The notes: generated from the sequence alone by a model not told the origin. A stretch of 37,714 nt of DNA from Prochlorococcus sp. AG-363-N20 (GCA_003280105.1 QCFX01000016.1:1-37714), one strand, 5' to 3'; positions 1-7,662 are shown, numbered from the stretch's first letter. Made by a program: numbers and translations.

Positions 1-1005
1 GATTTTTCCTTCTTTGACTTTCTTGTCACCTTCTAGAACTTTCATTACATCATCTGCTCTTAGTTTTGGCCAGGCAGTAGGTAATCCAACTTTTTCTAAT
101 AATTCCATTTGTCTTTTTGCGTCTTTAATATTCCAGCTACCTATTTCTAAAGCTAGTTTTCCTATCATTGTCATTCCAATTGCAACAGCTTCTCCATGCA
201 ACCAAGTTCCATAACCGCATAAAGTCTCAACAACGTGCCCAAAGGTATGCCCATAGTTAAGAGTAGCTCTGACTCCACTTTCATGTTCATCCATTTGCAC
301 TACCTTTGCCTTCGCTGTAACCGATCTAAAAAGGATCTCTTGGAGATCCTTATCACTTAAGCTAGATAACTTATTTAGTGAAGATGCATTTTCAAGTAAG
401 TTAAATAATTCAGAATCTCCTATAACTCCATACTTAATAACCTCAGCCATGCCGGCCTTAAATTCCCTTTGTGGAAGTGTTTTTAATGTTAATGGGTCAA
501 TTAAAACTAGTTTTGGTTGATGGAATGCACCTATGAGATTTTTCCCTCCTTTGTGATTTACTCCAGTTTTTCCTCCGATAGAAGCATCAACCATTGCCAA
601 AAGGGATGTTGGCACTTGAACAACGGATATCCCTCTTAACCATGTTGCTGCTGCAAAACCTGTCATATCGCCAACTACACCACCCCCCAATGCAATCATT
701 AAAGAACCTCGTTCTAGCTTGGCTTCATACGCTGCATCATGAATTAAAGAGATTGTTTTAGGGGTCTTTTGACTCTCACCAGCTTCAATAACAAGAATTG
801 ATGTGTCATAGCCACTTTTCTTAAGGCTACTTATGAAGGCATCTCCATATGGTCCAGCAACGTCAGCATTGGTAACGATTAGTACTTTTATTCCAATGTT
901 TGTCGCGACTTTTTGTAGTTCTTGCCCAATATTCTCTATACAGCCGCTACCTATGACTACCTCATATGGTTGGTCGGTTATTCCTACTGAAATTCGTTGG
1001 GACAT
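1..1005 (-). CDS. aroB: 3-dehydroquinate synthase (AroB), partial at left edge
   Basis: The second enzyme of the shikimate pathway converts DAHP to 3-dehydroquinate in the cytoplasm, using NAD and a divalent metal. The minus strand reads open from an ATG at 1005 to base 1, giving 335 residues of a family usually near 360, so only the C-terminal tail is missing. Visible signatures are the glycine-rich NAD site [11 protein letters not shown], the [19 protein letters not shown] block, and the metal-binding histidines in NYGHTFGH and HGEAVAIGM. It is divergent from purK across about 260 bp, which must hold both promoters. A housekeeping gene with no oddities; identification is firm. Confidence 0.96.
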   Translation of the reverse strand, partial: MSQRISVGITDQPYEVVIGSGCIENIGQELQKVATNIGIKVLIVTNADVAGPYGDAFISSLKKSGYDTSILVIEAGESQKTPKTISLIHDAAYEAKLERGSLMIALGGGVVGDMTGFAAATWLRGISVVQVPTSLLAMVDASIGGKTGVNHKGGKNLIGAFHQPKLVLIDPLTLKTLPQREFKAGMAEVIKYGVIGDSELFNLLENASSLNKLSSLSDKDLQEILFRSVTAKAKVVQMDEHESGVRATLNYGHTFGHVVETLCGYGTWLHGEAVAIGMTMIGKLALEIGSWNIKDAKRQMELLEKVGLPTAWPKLRADDVMKVLEGDKKVKEGKI

Positions 1006-1268
1006 TCTTTGCAAAGCCTTTTGAAGTGGATGCAAGTCTTTTTATATTACTTTTAACTTTAGTGTGTTGCTCTGAATTTATTTACTACAACAACCAAAAT
1101 AAAAGTAGGTTTGTCAGATAAGCTATTTCAGTTCAGTTGCATGGAGAGAGTTCTGGGTACCAAAAGATTTATTTGCTTAAATTAGCCTTTTGGAATTCTT
1201 CCTATTTTGTTTTTATGGTATTGAAGTAAAGCCTCTTTAAATAAAATATTCTTTTTTTCTAGCTTGAC

Positions 1269-2480
1269 TTGCTTCAGATGATTAATCCTTCGTTGTTCAA
1301 TCTTTTAAAACGTCCCCCTTTGCTAGGTGTAGTTGGTGGAGGTCAACTTGCTCAGATGCTTCTTCATGCCGCGCATAATAGAAATATTAAAGTTGCTGTA
1401 CAAGCTCCATCCGCTGATGATCCAGCAGCAAAATATGCAGACTATTTGGTATTAGCTGAGAGTGGAGATGTTCAAGGGACTACAGACCTCTCTAATAGAT
1501 GTTTTTCTATCACCTTTGAGAATGAATGGGTGAATATAGGCGCGTTAACCTCCTTAGAAAAAAAAGGGGCGCGTTTTCTCCCTTCTTTGAAATCAATAGA
1601 ACCCTTATTAAATAAACTCTCCCAGCGTCAATTACTTGATGACTTGGCCATAAAAGGTCCAGCCTGGATGCCTCTTTCTTCTATTTCTATAGGACCAACA
1701 AAACTTCCATCTGGTTGGACTTTCCCAGTTATGGCAAAGGCTGGTCTAGGCGGATATGACGGAAAAGGTACAAAGGTTTTAAAAAATTATAATGATTTAA
1801 ATTCACTTATTAACTCAGTTGACCGAAACAATTGGTTAATTGAAGAATGGGTTACATATGAAAATGAATTAGCAATTGTTGCAAGTAGGGATTTAACAGG
1901 AGAAGTAAGAACTCTTCCTCTTGTAGAAACTCATCAACATAATCAAGTCTGTGATTGGACTATTGCTCCTGCTGATGTGAGTCATTCTGTTGAGGCCCTT
2001 ACCTATAACATCGCCTCTTCATTATTAACAAAACTAAATTATGTAGGTGTTTTAGCTATTGAGTTTTTCTATGGCTCTAAAGGACTTCTGGTAAATGAAG
2101 TTGCTCCTAGGACACATAATTCTGCACATTTTTCAATTGAAGCTTGTTCTAGTAGTCAATTTGATCAACAAATTTGTATTTCTGGAGGCTTGCCTGTTCC
2201 TACTCCTCACCTTCTTACTCCAGGAGCATTGATGGTCAATTTATTGGGATTACCTCCAACACTTTCTACTCCCCTAGATGATCGCATAGCAAAATTGAAT
2301 CTTCTAGAAGACGGCCATTTGCATTGGTATGAGAAAGATAAAGAGGTTGTTGGACGCAAAATGGGACATATGACTTTTCTACTTAACGGCAAGGATTCTC
2401 AATCAAGATATATAGAAGCCAATCAAAAAATCGATCTTGTTCGGTCTATTTGGCCCTTAAATGATGCTTTCACCGTTTAA
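1269..2480 (+). CDS. purK: 5-(carboxyamino)imidazole ribonucleotide synthase (PurK)
   Basis: This ATP-grasp enzyme of de novo purine synthesis uses ATP and bicarbonate to turn AIR into N5-CAIR. The 403 residues show the N-terminal GVVGGGQLAQML signature (about 20-31), the ATP-grasp lid MAKAGLGGYDGKGTKVL near the middle, the EEW...E catalytic region, and the family block NEVAPRTHNSAHFSIEA followed by SQFDQQ. The length is normal. The start could be the ATG at 1269 or the in-frame ATG at 1278. The 6Sa RNA begins within a few bases of its stop codon, a linkage recalled from other cyanobacteria. Confidence 0.95.
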   Translation: MLQMINPSLFNLLKRPPLLGVVGGGQLAQMLLHAAHNRNIKVAVQAPSADDPAAKYADYLVLAESGDVQGTTDLSNRCFSITFENEWVNIGALTSLEKKGARFLPSLKSIEPLLNKLSQRQLLDDLAIKGPAWMPLSSISIGPTKLPSGWTFPVMAKAGLGGYDGKGTKVLKNYNDLNSLINSVDRNNWLIEEWVTYENELAIVASRDLTGEVRTLPLVETHQHNQVCDWTIAPADVSHSVEALTYNIASSLLTKLNYVGVLAIEFFYGSKGLLVNEVAPRTHNSAHFSIEACSSSQFDQQICISGGLPVPTPHLLTPGALMVNLLGLPPTLSTPLDDRIAKLNLLEDGHLHWYEKDKEVVGRKMGHMTFLLNGKDSQSRYIEANQKIDLVRSIWPLNDAFTV

Positions 2481-2484
2481 ATTG

Positions 2485-2675
2485 AAGATGAACTACTGTT
2501 TTGGTGACGACCTTTTTCTAGTGCTCTGATCTGACTCTCTTTCGATTTGGGGAGACTGTCGTGAAGGTAACGTAAACCGATCTTGTAATCGGAAACGAAG
2601 CCTCACTTTGAATCCTCTTCTGGTTCTTCCAGGTCGATGCTACTGGGGTCGCACGGAACAGTGGTTCAGCTATTC
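2485..2675 (+). ncRNA. ssaA: 6Sa RNA (cyanobacterial 6S RNA)
   Basis: No ORF is present, but the sequence folds end to end into the 6S rod. The outer stem pairs GAAC at 2490-2493 with GTTC at 2664-2667, ACTGTT at 2495-2500 with AACAGT at 2657-2662, and GTG(A)CGACC from 2504 with GGTCGCAC ending at 2654. Inside it GATCTG pairs with CAGGTC. A large central bubble follows, then an apical arm (GTGAAGG with CCTCAC) capped by the hairpin CCGAT-CTTGTA-ATCGG. 6S RNA mimics an open promoter and binds RNA polymerase. Size near 190 nt and position directly behind purK fit cyanobacterial 6Sa. The ends are estimated from pairing, not from mapped transcripts. Confidence 0.82.
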
Positions 2676-2683
2676 GTCAATCG

Positions 2684-2713
2684 ACTGCGGGATAAGCAAT
2701 TCTTCATCGCAGT
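2684..2713 (+). terminator. Hairpin just behind the 6Sa RNA
   Basis: ACTGC at 2684-2688 pairs with GCAGT at 2709-2713, extended by GAT/ATC and AAG/CTT inside. There is no T-run after it, so this is a processing or termination structure of uncertain type for the 6Sa transcript. Confidence 0.4.
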
Positions 2714-3136
2714 TATGGAAAGTAAAAATGTGTATAGGAAGATAAGGGTTTCTTTCTATTACTGATATATCCTTGATTATTGAAGTTGCATCCTGAAATA
2801 GAGTTTGCTTTCTAGAGATTAAAGAAGATATTCAACCACTATGAAATGGCGGTCTTCGCCTATATAAGGATGGAGGATCAGAAAGCTTTAGCCCAAAGAC
2901 TCTCATCCCAAAAGAGCAGGGATGATGTTTAGGAGAAATTTTATATAAATTGGCTGAAGTTCGATCTTGAGGCCTCTTTTTTTACACATCTTGCTTTCAT
3001 CTATATTTGATAAGACTTAAATTTGTATGTTCTAAAGGCAGACTCATAGCTTTTTAGTTAGTCAAGCCCTTCGGAAAGTAGTTCTTTACTCCTTAGACTT
3101 GTATTGCAATAACTGCTTTTGAGTCAGTTAATGCAA
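2714..3136. other. Intergenic stretch, no supported gene
   Basis: Between the 6Sa RNA and the cyAbrB terminator no ORF with credible length or start is seen on either strand. It holds a small inverted repeat (TCATCCC ... GGGATGA near 2905-2925) and a GAGGCCTC followed by a T-run near 2970-2985, which could end a transcript but is too short to call. Confidence 0.4.
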
Positions 3137-3181
3137 TAAAAAAACAATCCACAGAGATTATTTTGATCTCTGTGGATTGTT
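3137..3181 (-). terminator. Rho-independent terminator of cyAbrB
   Basis: A perfect 16-bp stem pairs 3143-3158 (AACAATCCACAGAGAT) with 3166-3181 around a 7-nt loop. The A-run at 3137-3144 reads as a T-tract on the minus strand, so it terminates the minus-strand cyAbrB transcript, whose stop is about 60 bp upstream on that strand. Confidence 0.85.
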
Positions 3182-3239
3182 CTGTTCCTCAAAGCCAACA
3201 AGTATTTAGTTGGAAAGTGGTTCTTTGATGTAGATGAGG

Positions 3240-3596
3240 TTAGCCTTCACCTTCTGGAACAAGCTTGATTTGCTTGCGTCCTAATTTAATCTCAAAGTTG
3301 TCACCAGGCTTTAGATCAAGTAGCGCTGTATAAGCTTTACCAATCAAAAGATTGCCATTGCCTTGAACAGTTGCGACATAACTTAGCTTTCTTCCACCTT
3401 TTCCTACTCCAGCAGTTGCTTCAGATGCAAGGTTTACACCTTTTGCTTCAAGAAGAGCCTCATAGAAAGCTGTGAAATTTAGACGATCACTACCGTCTTT
3501 CTTTTTGGATACATAACCACAGGATTTAACCAGGTCTGATTTACTTACATCACCAAGTTCTTTAACCTTGGCTAGTAGATCTTTACCAGTCAGCAT
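3240..3596 (-). CDS. Cyanobacterial AbrB-like transcription regulator (cyAbrB)
   Basis: A 118-residue protein of the cyanobacterial AbrB family. Unlike the Bacillus protein it has its swapped-hairpin DNA-binding segment at the C-terminus (about 70-115: VATVQGNGNLLIGKAYT...LKPGDNFEIKLGRKQIKLV). The N-terminal half (LTGKDLLAKVKELGDVSKSDLVKSCGY) is the conserved cyanobacteria-specific part. Family members act on nitrogen, carbon and cell-division genes and often bind DNA with broad specificity. It is monocistronic, with its own strong terminator and a dyad repeat in its 5' region that may be autoregulatory. Identification is firm; targets cannot be read from sequence. Confidence 0.92.
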   Translation of the reverse strand: MLTGKDLLAKVKELGDVSKSDLVKSCGYVSKKKDGSDRLNFTAFYEALLEAKGVNLASEATAGVGKGGRKLSYVATVQGNGNLLIGKAYTALLDLKPGDNFEIKLGRKQIKLVPEGEG

Positions 3597-3615
3597 GACA
3601 AATGATTTGGAGACA

Positions 3616-3677
3616 CTTTCTTAAGATAGTAAATACTTATCTCAATGACAACCATTTAAACTTATCTATTAAGAAAG
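3616..3677. promoter_or_regulatory. Inverted repeat upstream of cyAbrB
   Basis: CTTTCTTAA at 3616-3624 is perfectly complementary to TTAAGAAAG at 3669-3677, extended by GATA/TATC across a 2-nt bulge. It lies 20-80 bp before the cyAbrB start, in its promoter or 5' UTR. A role as operator or leader hairpin is inference. Confidence 0.35.
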
Positions 3678-3730
3678 ATACATTCTTATCAAAATTCCTG
3701 ATCAGCCCACTTGCTTATTTATGCCTAAGC

Positions 3731-3942
3731 CTATTCGTGCTTTTTGGGATAAAGCTTCCGTATCTTCTCTAATCGATTCTTTTCTTTTATAGCTTTTGTT
3801 TTTTTGTCACTTATAGATTCCTTGTCAAGAGTTAGGAAGATATAGAAAACCCCTCCGGTGAAAAAAAAAAACCTGAAATCAAGATCAGTAAACCTATAGG
3901 TTCTGTTTGGCTTGAAAAATCTAGACCTAGGTCAGTTCCCAT
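3731..3942 (-). pseudogene. Small membrane-protein gene split by an 11-T homopolymer frameshift
   Basis: The minus strand from the ATG at 3942 encodes MGTDLGLDFSSQTEPIGLL and a hydrophobic segment LILISGFFF, then runs into 11 T (A-run at 3861-3871). In the register given, translation stops soon after. One extra T (or two fewer) joins it to a coherent C-terminal half with TGGVFYIFLTLDKE and then a charged tail full of K, E and R ending KLYPKKHE with TAG at 3731-3733. The joined product would be about 70 residues with one membrane span and a charged cytoplasmic tail, typical of small picocyanobacterial proteins. It may be a pseudogene, a sequencing error in the run, or a gene read by transcriptional slippage. 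Confidence 0.6.
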
Positions 3943-3975
3943 TTGCTTGTCAATGCTTGAGCATTTACATGAATA

Positions 3976-4305
3976 CTATGAGGCTATTTGAGATGAGTTG
4001 AATTCCTCCATGAGAGCTTTCCCTTGGGCAGTGAGCTTAGCTCTAGAAAGATAGATCTCAAAATAAATCTCTTTAGTACTTCGCTCGAGGTCCAATGACA
4101 ATAAATCTAGTGAAACCCATCTAAAAAAGCCTTTTAGCTCAAGTTCCAGAAAATGATCAATTACTTTCTCGGGACCAAGTTGAAGTTTCAGATCTATATC
4201 CTTAGGGGAGAACTCTTTTTTAAAGAGCTTGTCTGCAAGTATTTCTAGAACTGCTAGCTCGGATTCTGAGATTGGATAATTATTCATAGAGATTTCCTTC
4301 TTCAA
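3976..4305 (-). CDS. Hypothetical protein, 103-109 residues
   Basis: No family recognised. The protein is soluble and predicted mostly helical, with a start-proximal segment (YPISESELAVLEILADKLFKKEF, SPKDIDLKLQLGPEKVIDHFLELELKGFF) that resembles a winged-helix layout, though no motif proves DNA binding. It ends LTAQGKALMEEF, a pattern often found at the end of winged-helix domains. The ORF opens with MKKEISM; the internal ATG at residue 7 (MNNYPIS) is an equally good start. It is monocistronic and convergent with nothing nearby. Likely real, given length and normal composition. Confidence 0.6.
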   Translation of the reverse strand: MKKEISMNNYPISESELAVLEILADKLFKKEFSPKDIDLKLQLGPEKVIDHFLELELKGFFRWVSLDLLSLDLERSTKEIYFEIYLSRAKLTAQGKALMEEFNSSQIAS

Positions 4306-4687
4306 GTAATTTCTCAGTCACGGAGTTAGTGAAACGTGAATCCTGTTTTTAGTCTTTTGTTCAAATACATCTTTATTTCACTGCAAAAGGAATGAAATTG
4401 CAAGGGCTATTGATCTTCATGTCTCGACCTTGCTAAGCACCCATTTGTTGCTTGCTTAAATTTTCACTTCATATACCCCTCTTTTGCGTCTGAACACGAA
4501 ACTAGCTCTTGAAATAAAGTGAGAGCAAGAAAATTTTTGTGATTCCTATTTTTTGCTCAACTAGAAATACTTATTTTCTAATTTCGTAAGATTACTTTCT
4601 GCATTGCTTTGCTTGATTGGTCTTAAATGGATTGGGCCTATAAAAGGATCACAAGCAAAATGCTTCAATAGGCTTTTACTTCGACCA
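4306..4687. other. Intergenic stretch, nothing recognised
   Basis: AT-rich DNA with no credible ORF, no strong hairpin and no recognisable RNA motif. It presumably contains the divergent promoters of the flanking small genes. Confidence 0.4.
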
Positions 4688-4867
4688 ATGACGACTTTTC
4701 GTGACAGGGTGAATGCTCATCTCCCAATTGTTCTTCAATTTATTAGTACTGCTTCACTAGTTGTCCTTGCTTTAAGTGCTATCTGTGGCGCAAGATCTCT
4801 TCGAGGATTGGTAGAGGCTCATGAAATGCCGGAGCTTCCTTCAATGCATAAAGGGCACCAACATTAA
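4688..4867 (+). CDS. Small membrane protein with His-rich tail
   Basis: The likely start is the ATG at 4688 (MTTFRDRVNAHLPIVLQF), giving 59 residues. The longer reading from 4604 adds a low-complexity leader without conservation cues. One membrane span (about residues 14-34, IVLQFISTASLVVLALSAICGA) is followed by a charged segment and a tail HKGHQH that could bind metal, though this is only suggestive. It is followed 120 bp later by another small membrane protein on the same strand. Function unknown. Confidence 0.6.
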   Translation: MTTFRDRVNAHLPIVLQFISTASLVVLALSAICGARSLRGLVEAHEMPELPSMHKGHQH

Positions 4868-4984
4868 CTTCAAATTGGCAATCCTTTCCATCCTGAAGAG
4901 TTTTTGAGTTTTCAAGATGCAACAGAGACCCTCTAGCGGATGGCTACTGGGCTATAAATGTGCAGCTATGTCAAATTAAAATTA

Positions 4985-5188
4985 ATGATTGATGTAACCC
5001 ACATCATTGATTTCGCCGCTCAATTACCGCATCCCTCTGATCTCGGCCTTATTAAGCCGTCAGGTGGTTTTGCACTAATTCCAGCCTTATGTGGCTTAGG
5101 CGCAGTCTTTGGAGCCTCCCAATTCTTCTACTACTCAGATGATTCCAAGAGAATCGATCCATGGGCCAAACCTGAGAATTTTGATTAG
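4985..5188 (+). CDS. Small membrane protein, PsbN-like C-terminal pattern
   Basis: From the ATG at 4985 the product has 67 residues; a start at 4958 adds nine. A Gly/Ala-rich span (GGFALIPALCGLGAVFGASQFFYY, about 30-52) precedes a tail DDSKRIDPWAKPENFD. The membrane span followed by SK...DPW recalls the psbN-like gene about 250 bp downstream on the other strand, although the proteins are otherwise different. Not recognised as a named photosystem subunit. A strong terminator hairpin follows. Confidence 0.6.
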   Translation: MIDVTHIIDFAAQLPHPSDLGLIKPSGGFALIPALCGLGAVFGASQFFYYSDDSKRIDPWAKPENFD

Positions 5189-5222
5189 AGCAATCAATTA
5201 CCATTCAAAGGAATTTGGCAAT

Positions 5223-5268
5223 TTATAAAAAAGGGTAGGGCTAAACTAAAGCTCTGCCCTTTTTTATG
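5223..5268. terminator. Bidirectional terminator
   Basis: AAAAAAGGGTAGGGCT pairs with AGCTCTGCCCTTTTTT across a 7-nt loop, with A-tract and T-tract on opposite sides. It ends the plus-strand small gene at 5188 and can also serve the minus-strand psbN-like gene. Confidence 0.8.
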
Positions 5269-5434
5269 CCTAAAGCCTTGGTTTATAACTTCGTGCAACT
5301 AATAGTTGATTCTATTTGAAATCACTAGATATTTTAGGCATATTCTAGCCTCTTTTTAGTTCTTAAAGTATTGGTTAGATTTGATAATAGTGTATTGAAG
5401 ACAAAGAATAATTACCATTACAAGCCTATTGCCT

Positions 5435-5575
5435 TCAATCATCATCAACTTCCCATGGATCAACTAACTTTTTCGAGCCTGGTCCAAATGAAAAATAAAT
5501 ACCAATTGACGTTAGCCCTACAACTCCAAGCAAAATGGAGATTATTAAAGAGAAGGCAGGGGATGTAGTTTCCAT
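5435..5575 (-). CDS. psbN: PsbN-like small membrane protein
   Basis: The minus-strand ATG at 5575 opens a 46-residue protein: METTSPAFSL, a hydrophobic span ISILLGVVGLTSIGIYFSF, then GPGSKKLVDPWEVDDD. The N-terminus METTSPA and the FSFGP.SK.L.DP...D tail match PsbN, a small thylakoid protein needed for photosystem II assembly rather than a core subunit. In most cyanobacteria psbN lies opposite psbH next to psbB/psbT. None of these is visible here, so this could be a relocated copy or a paralogue. The plus-strand reading of the same bases is a shadow. Confidence 0.65.
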   Translation of the reverse strand: METTSPAFSLIISILLGVVGLTSIGIYFSFGPGSKKLVDPWEVDDD

Positions 5576-5781
5576 TAAGGTCTTAGATAGGGGTGTCCCT
5601 AAAAATTTGACAGTAATGGCACCAAATATACAAAATCATCATCACTCCTTTATGCCATTGCGAGAGATTGATCGCAGCAATTAGCGTTAATTGATAATTC
5701 GACCTCCTTTTCTGAAGTTTATGTGGGTATGGGCTTCCAAGCCTGTGAAACGACTATAAAAAGCTTATTCTGATAGAGGCT

Positions 5782-5919
5782 ATGGAGAAAACCTTGCATA
5801 TTGTTCCTTCTTGGCCTCTTGTGGGAGTCCTTCTCATTCTTCTTGGCTTGTTCGTGAAATTTGAAATTCAAGTTGTGGATTCAGAGGATCAAGATCAAAT
5901 AAAAGGCCAAAAAGGTTAA
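5782..5919 (+). CDS. Small single-span membrane protein, 45 residues
   Basis: The ATG at 5782 follows an AGAGG ribosome site a few bases upstream. The product starts MEKTLHIVPSWPLVGVLLILLGLFV (one membrane span) and has a short acidic/lysine tail ending KGQKG. No family recognised; it resembles the many one-span mini-proteins of picocyanobacteria. Good ribosome site and clean hydrophobicity support it as real. Confidence 0.6.
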   Translation: MEKTLHIVPSWPLVGVLLILLGLFVKFEIQVVDSEDQDQIKGQKG

Positions 5920-6052
5920 TACTTTATAAGTACTTGGCCCCAATATTTTCTTGACTTTCCTCAGCTTTCTAAAGAAGGACTAGGAAATGCTTGTTTTTGA
6001 ATGGCTAACTAAATACGAAAAAAACATATCTGTGTAACGCGCAAGTTTTTTG

Positions 6053-6081
6053 TTGACATCGTCGCCTTCAGTGCTTAGACA
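6053..6081 (+). promoter_or_regulatory. Consensus sigma-70 promoter of Yfr1
   Basis: A perfect -35 TTGACA (6053-6058), a 17-bp spacer and a -10 TAGACA (6076-6081) predict transcription starting at about 6088, exactly where the Yfr1 RNA should begin. Confidence 0.8.
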
Positions 6082-6086
6082 ATGAA

Positions 6087-6146
6087 TGGACACTCCTCAC
6101 ACAAGTTTGTCCATATGGGCGCTGCTCGACGAGGGCGCCCTTTTTG
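6087..6146 (+). ncRNA. yfr1: Yfr1 small RNA
   Basis: The 11-nt motif ACTCCTCACAC (6092-6102), the ultraconserved core of cyanobacterial Yfr1, is present exactly. A consensus promoter sits just upstream, and a GC-rich terminator (GGGCGC at 6118-6123 with GCGCCC at 6135-6140, then five T) lies just downstream. The predicted transcript of about 58 nt matches the family's usual size. Yfr1 acts as an antisense regulator of outer-membrane (porin-like) mRNAs through this motif. One peculiarity is that ATGGACA/TGTCCAT can close the motif into an apical loop, whereas it is usually drawn unpaired between two stems. No gene overlaps it. Confidence 0.88.
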
Positions 6147-6153
6147 TATGCAA

Positions 6154-6190
6154 TAAAAAACCCCCTACCTGATGAGGGGGGAGGGGGTTT
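6154..6190 (-). terminator. Terminator of the DUF4278 mini-gene
   Basis: AAACCCCCT pairs with AGGGGGTTT, and the A-run at 6154-6160 is a T-tract on the minus strand. It lies about 15 bp past the stop codon of the minus-strand gene at 6204-6377. Confidence 0.8.
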
Positions 6191-6203
6191 AAGGAGGTAA
6201 CAG

Positions 6204-6377
6204 CTATTTGGTGTAAGCCTTTCCTCTGTAAGTCAGTTCAGGATGCTTGGCTTCTGATAAAGATTGCTCTTTTCTACTCAGATAGACGCTATGGCGATAG
6301 GTCAATTGAATAGGCTGCTTGCTGACAGGTTCCTTGTGCTGAACATAGTCATGTCCGCGATAGAGGAGTTTGGTCAT
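6204..6377 (-). CDS. DUF4278-type mini-protein with three YRG-like repeats
   Basis: The minus-strand ATG at 6377 gives 57 residues carrying three copies of an L-x-Y-R-x-x-x-Y unit: LLYRGHDY (about 4-11), LTYRHSVY (25-32) and LTYRGKAY (48-55). This matches the short cyanobacterial DUF4278 family, of unknown function, which usually shows one or two such units. It ends YTK immediately before a strong dedicated terminator, which supports expression. The central copy has lost the glycine. A longer plus-strand reading of this stretch is a shadow. Confidence 0.75.
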   Translation of the reverse strand: MTKLLYRGHDYVQHKEPVSKQPIQLTYRHSVYLSRKEQSLSEAKHPELTYRGKAYTK

Positions 6378-6649
6378 AATTCAGAGTCCGATTGCGGCCC
6401 AAGTCCCCGTTCCTTGGCTTGGGACGAACTGCGCCTCGCATGTAGCGAGGTGAACGTTTTTGTAGCTGTTGCTACAAAATCATTATGACTCAAGGCTGCA
6501 TGAAAATGTAGTTCACTTTGATACAAAAGTGATTTCGAATGAGTTATCTTTACAGGTTTATGAATTTCCTTTCGCTTGAAGAAGTCAAGAGCAGAAATAC
6601 TTTCTCTTTAATTACCGCCAGATCAGGTTTTTAAATTTACTTGTGGCTT

Positions 6650-6721
6650 AAAAACAGATCTTCTTGGGATAAGTATTTTTAACAGGATGAAGGCCGGTGA
6701 AAATACTTATCTCAAGAAGAT
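6650..6721 (-). terminator. Long hairpin terminator of small membrane-protein gene
   Basis: The arms 6658-6679 and 6700-6721 pair over 22 positions with one G-T wobble, around a 20-nt loop. On the minus strand the stem is followed by CTGTTTTT, so it acts as a terminator 25 bp past the stop of the gene at 6746-6907. Confidence 0.65.
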
Positions 6722-6745
6722 AACCCAATAAAAACGATTCCACTT

Positions 6746-6907
6746 TTAATGATGAGAACACCAGATAGCGCATGTAGTGGTTACGGTAGCAATAATGACA
6801 CCACCCCATTTTATGACTTTTTGAGGCGCATTAAATGTGGTTCCTACCAAAATGGCGGCCAAATTTATCACGACAAGCTGATCAGTCGAAGTGGTTGGAA
6901 GTGACAT
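6746..6907 (-). CDS. Small membrane protein, 53 residues
   Basis: The ATG at 6907 opens MSLPTTSTDQLVVINLAAILVGTTF, with a hydrophobic first segment, then a second hydrophobic stretch WGGVIIATVTTTCAIWC before a terminal SHH. It may be a two-helix hairpin membrane protein. No family recognised. The clean ORF and the long hairpin terminator behind it support it as a real gene. Confidence 0.6.
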   Translation of the reverse strand: MSLPTTSTDQLVVINLAAILVGTTFNAPQKVIKWGGVIIATVTTTCAIWCSHH

Positions 6908-7133
6908 AGTTAAATTTTTCTACTTCAATATAATAAGTTTCTTTTGTGATTTTTCTATAAAGTCTTACAAAGATAATTGTTTAACTGTATCCGAAGAAAA
7001 AATTCACTTATAAACCATAGAGAAATACACTAAAAGAGTAAAACTGCTAAATTGCACTCTCAGTTCAACCAGTGGTTTTCCTTTGAGAAGATATTTGATT
7101 ACCATTTGAGCAGATATTTTTCTTATTCGATCA

Positions 7134-7277
7134 ATGGAAGATTCAATTCAGCAAGCTATTGGAAACCCAATAACCTTACTAATTGAACGCATTGCTTATT
7201 TAGGGATAGGCCTTTTCTTCGCTCTTTCACTTATCACAGGCCTTTTAAGACAAAGAGATGATGAGAAATCAGATTGA
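7134..7277 (+). CDS. Small membrane protein, 47 residues
   Basis: The ATG at 7134 opens MEDSIQQAIGNPITLLIERIAYLG, then a span IGLFFALSLITGLL and a charged tail RQRDDEKSD. It has one probable membrane helix with a cytoplasmic charged end. No family recognised; the pattern is usual for picocyanobacterial mini-proteins. It sits alone upstream of tRNA-Pro. Confidence 0.55.
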   Translation: MEDSIQQAIGNPITLLIERIAYLGIGLFFALSLITGLLRQRDDEKSD

Positions 7278-7533
7278 TTCTGAACTCTCATGAATTATCT
7301 CCAAGATTATGATTCTTAATCTGTTCATTTGAGTTCTGCGATCAAACAGCAATCAAAGTCAGCCACAAGCGATTTGTGGTGAGCAGATTACAAAAACTTC
7401 AAGAGATCTTTTTTCTGAGCGACTCAAGAACCGTCAAAATAGAAAAAAATGATTATATGAAGATTTGATTTGCAAAACTTCCTTTGGCTTTTACTAGCTT
7501 ATTAGTGCTTTCGAATACTAATATTGAAGAGCA

Positions 7534-7607
7534 CGGGGCGTGGCGCAGCTTGGTAGCGCGGGTGCTTTGGGAGCACTAGGTCGCAGGTTCGAATCCTGTC
7601 GCCCCGA
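7534..7607 (+). tRNA. trnP-UGG: tRNA-Pro (UGG), integration target
   Basis: A 74-nt cloverleaf: acceptor CGGGGCG (7534-7540) with CGCCCCG (7600-7606) and discriminator A. The anticodon stem GGTGC/GCACT closes a TTTGGGA loop, with anticodon TGG at 7568-7570. The T-arm is GCAGG-TTCGAATC-CTG. The 3' CCA is not encoded. Its 3' 44 bp are duplicated at 20643-20686, marking it as the attachment site of the element that follows. Confidence 0.97.
7564..7607. repeat. attL: 3' 44 bp of tRNA-Pro
   Basis: From the anticodon stem to the discriminator base, this segment is identical over 44 bp to 20643-20686. The bases on either side differ. It restores an intact tRNA gene after integration, as usual for tyrosine recombinase elements. 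Confidence 0.93.
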
Positions 7608-7662
7608 TTAGGAGAGCGCTTTATTTGCAAGGCTTTTGGCTAGCATGTAATCATGCGAGAAA

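Noticed and set aside
5371-5568. Plus-strand 65-codon ORF over psbN
   Set aside because: It is antisense to a clear PsbN-like protein and has no plausible composition.
6264-6488. Plus-strand ORF at the DUF4278 gene
   Set aside because: The opposite strand encodes a repeat-bearing mini-protein with a terminator; this frame is a shadow.
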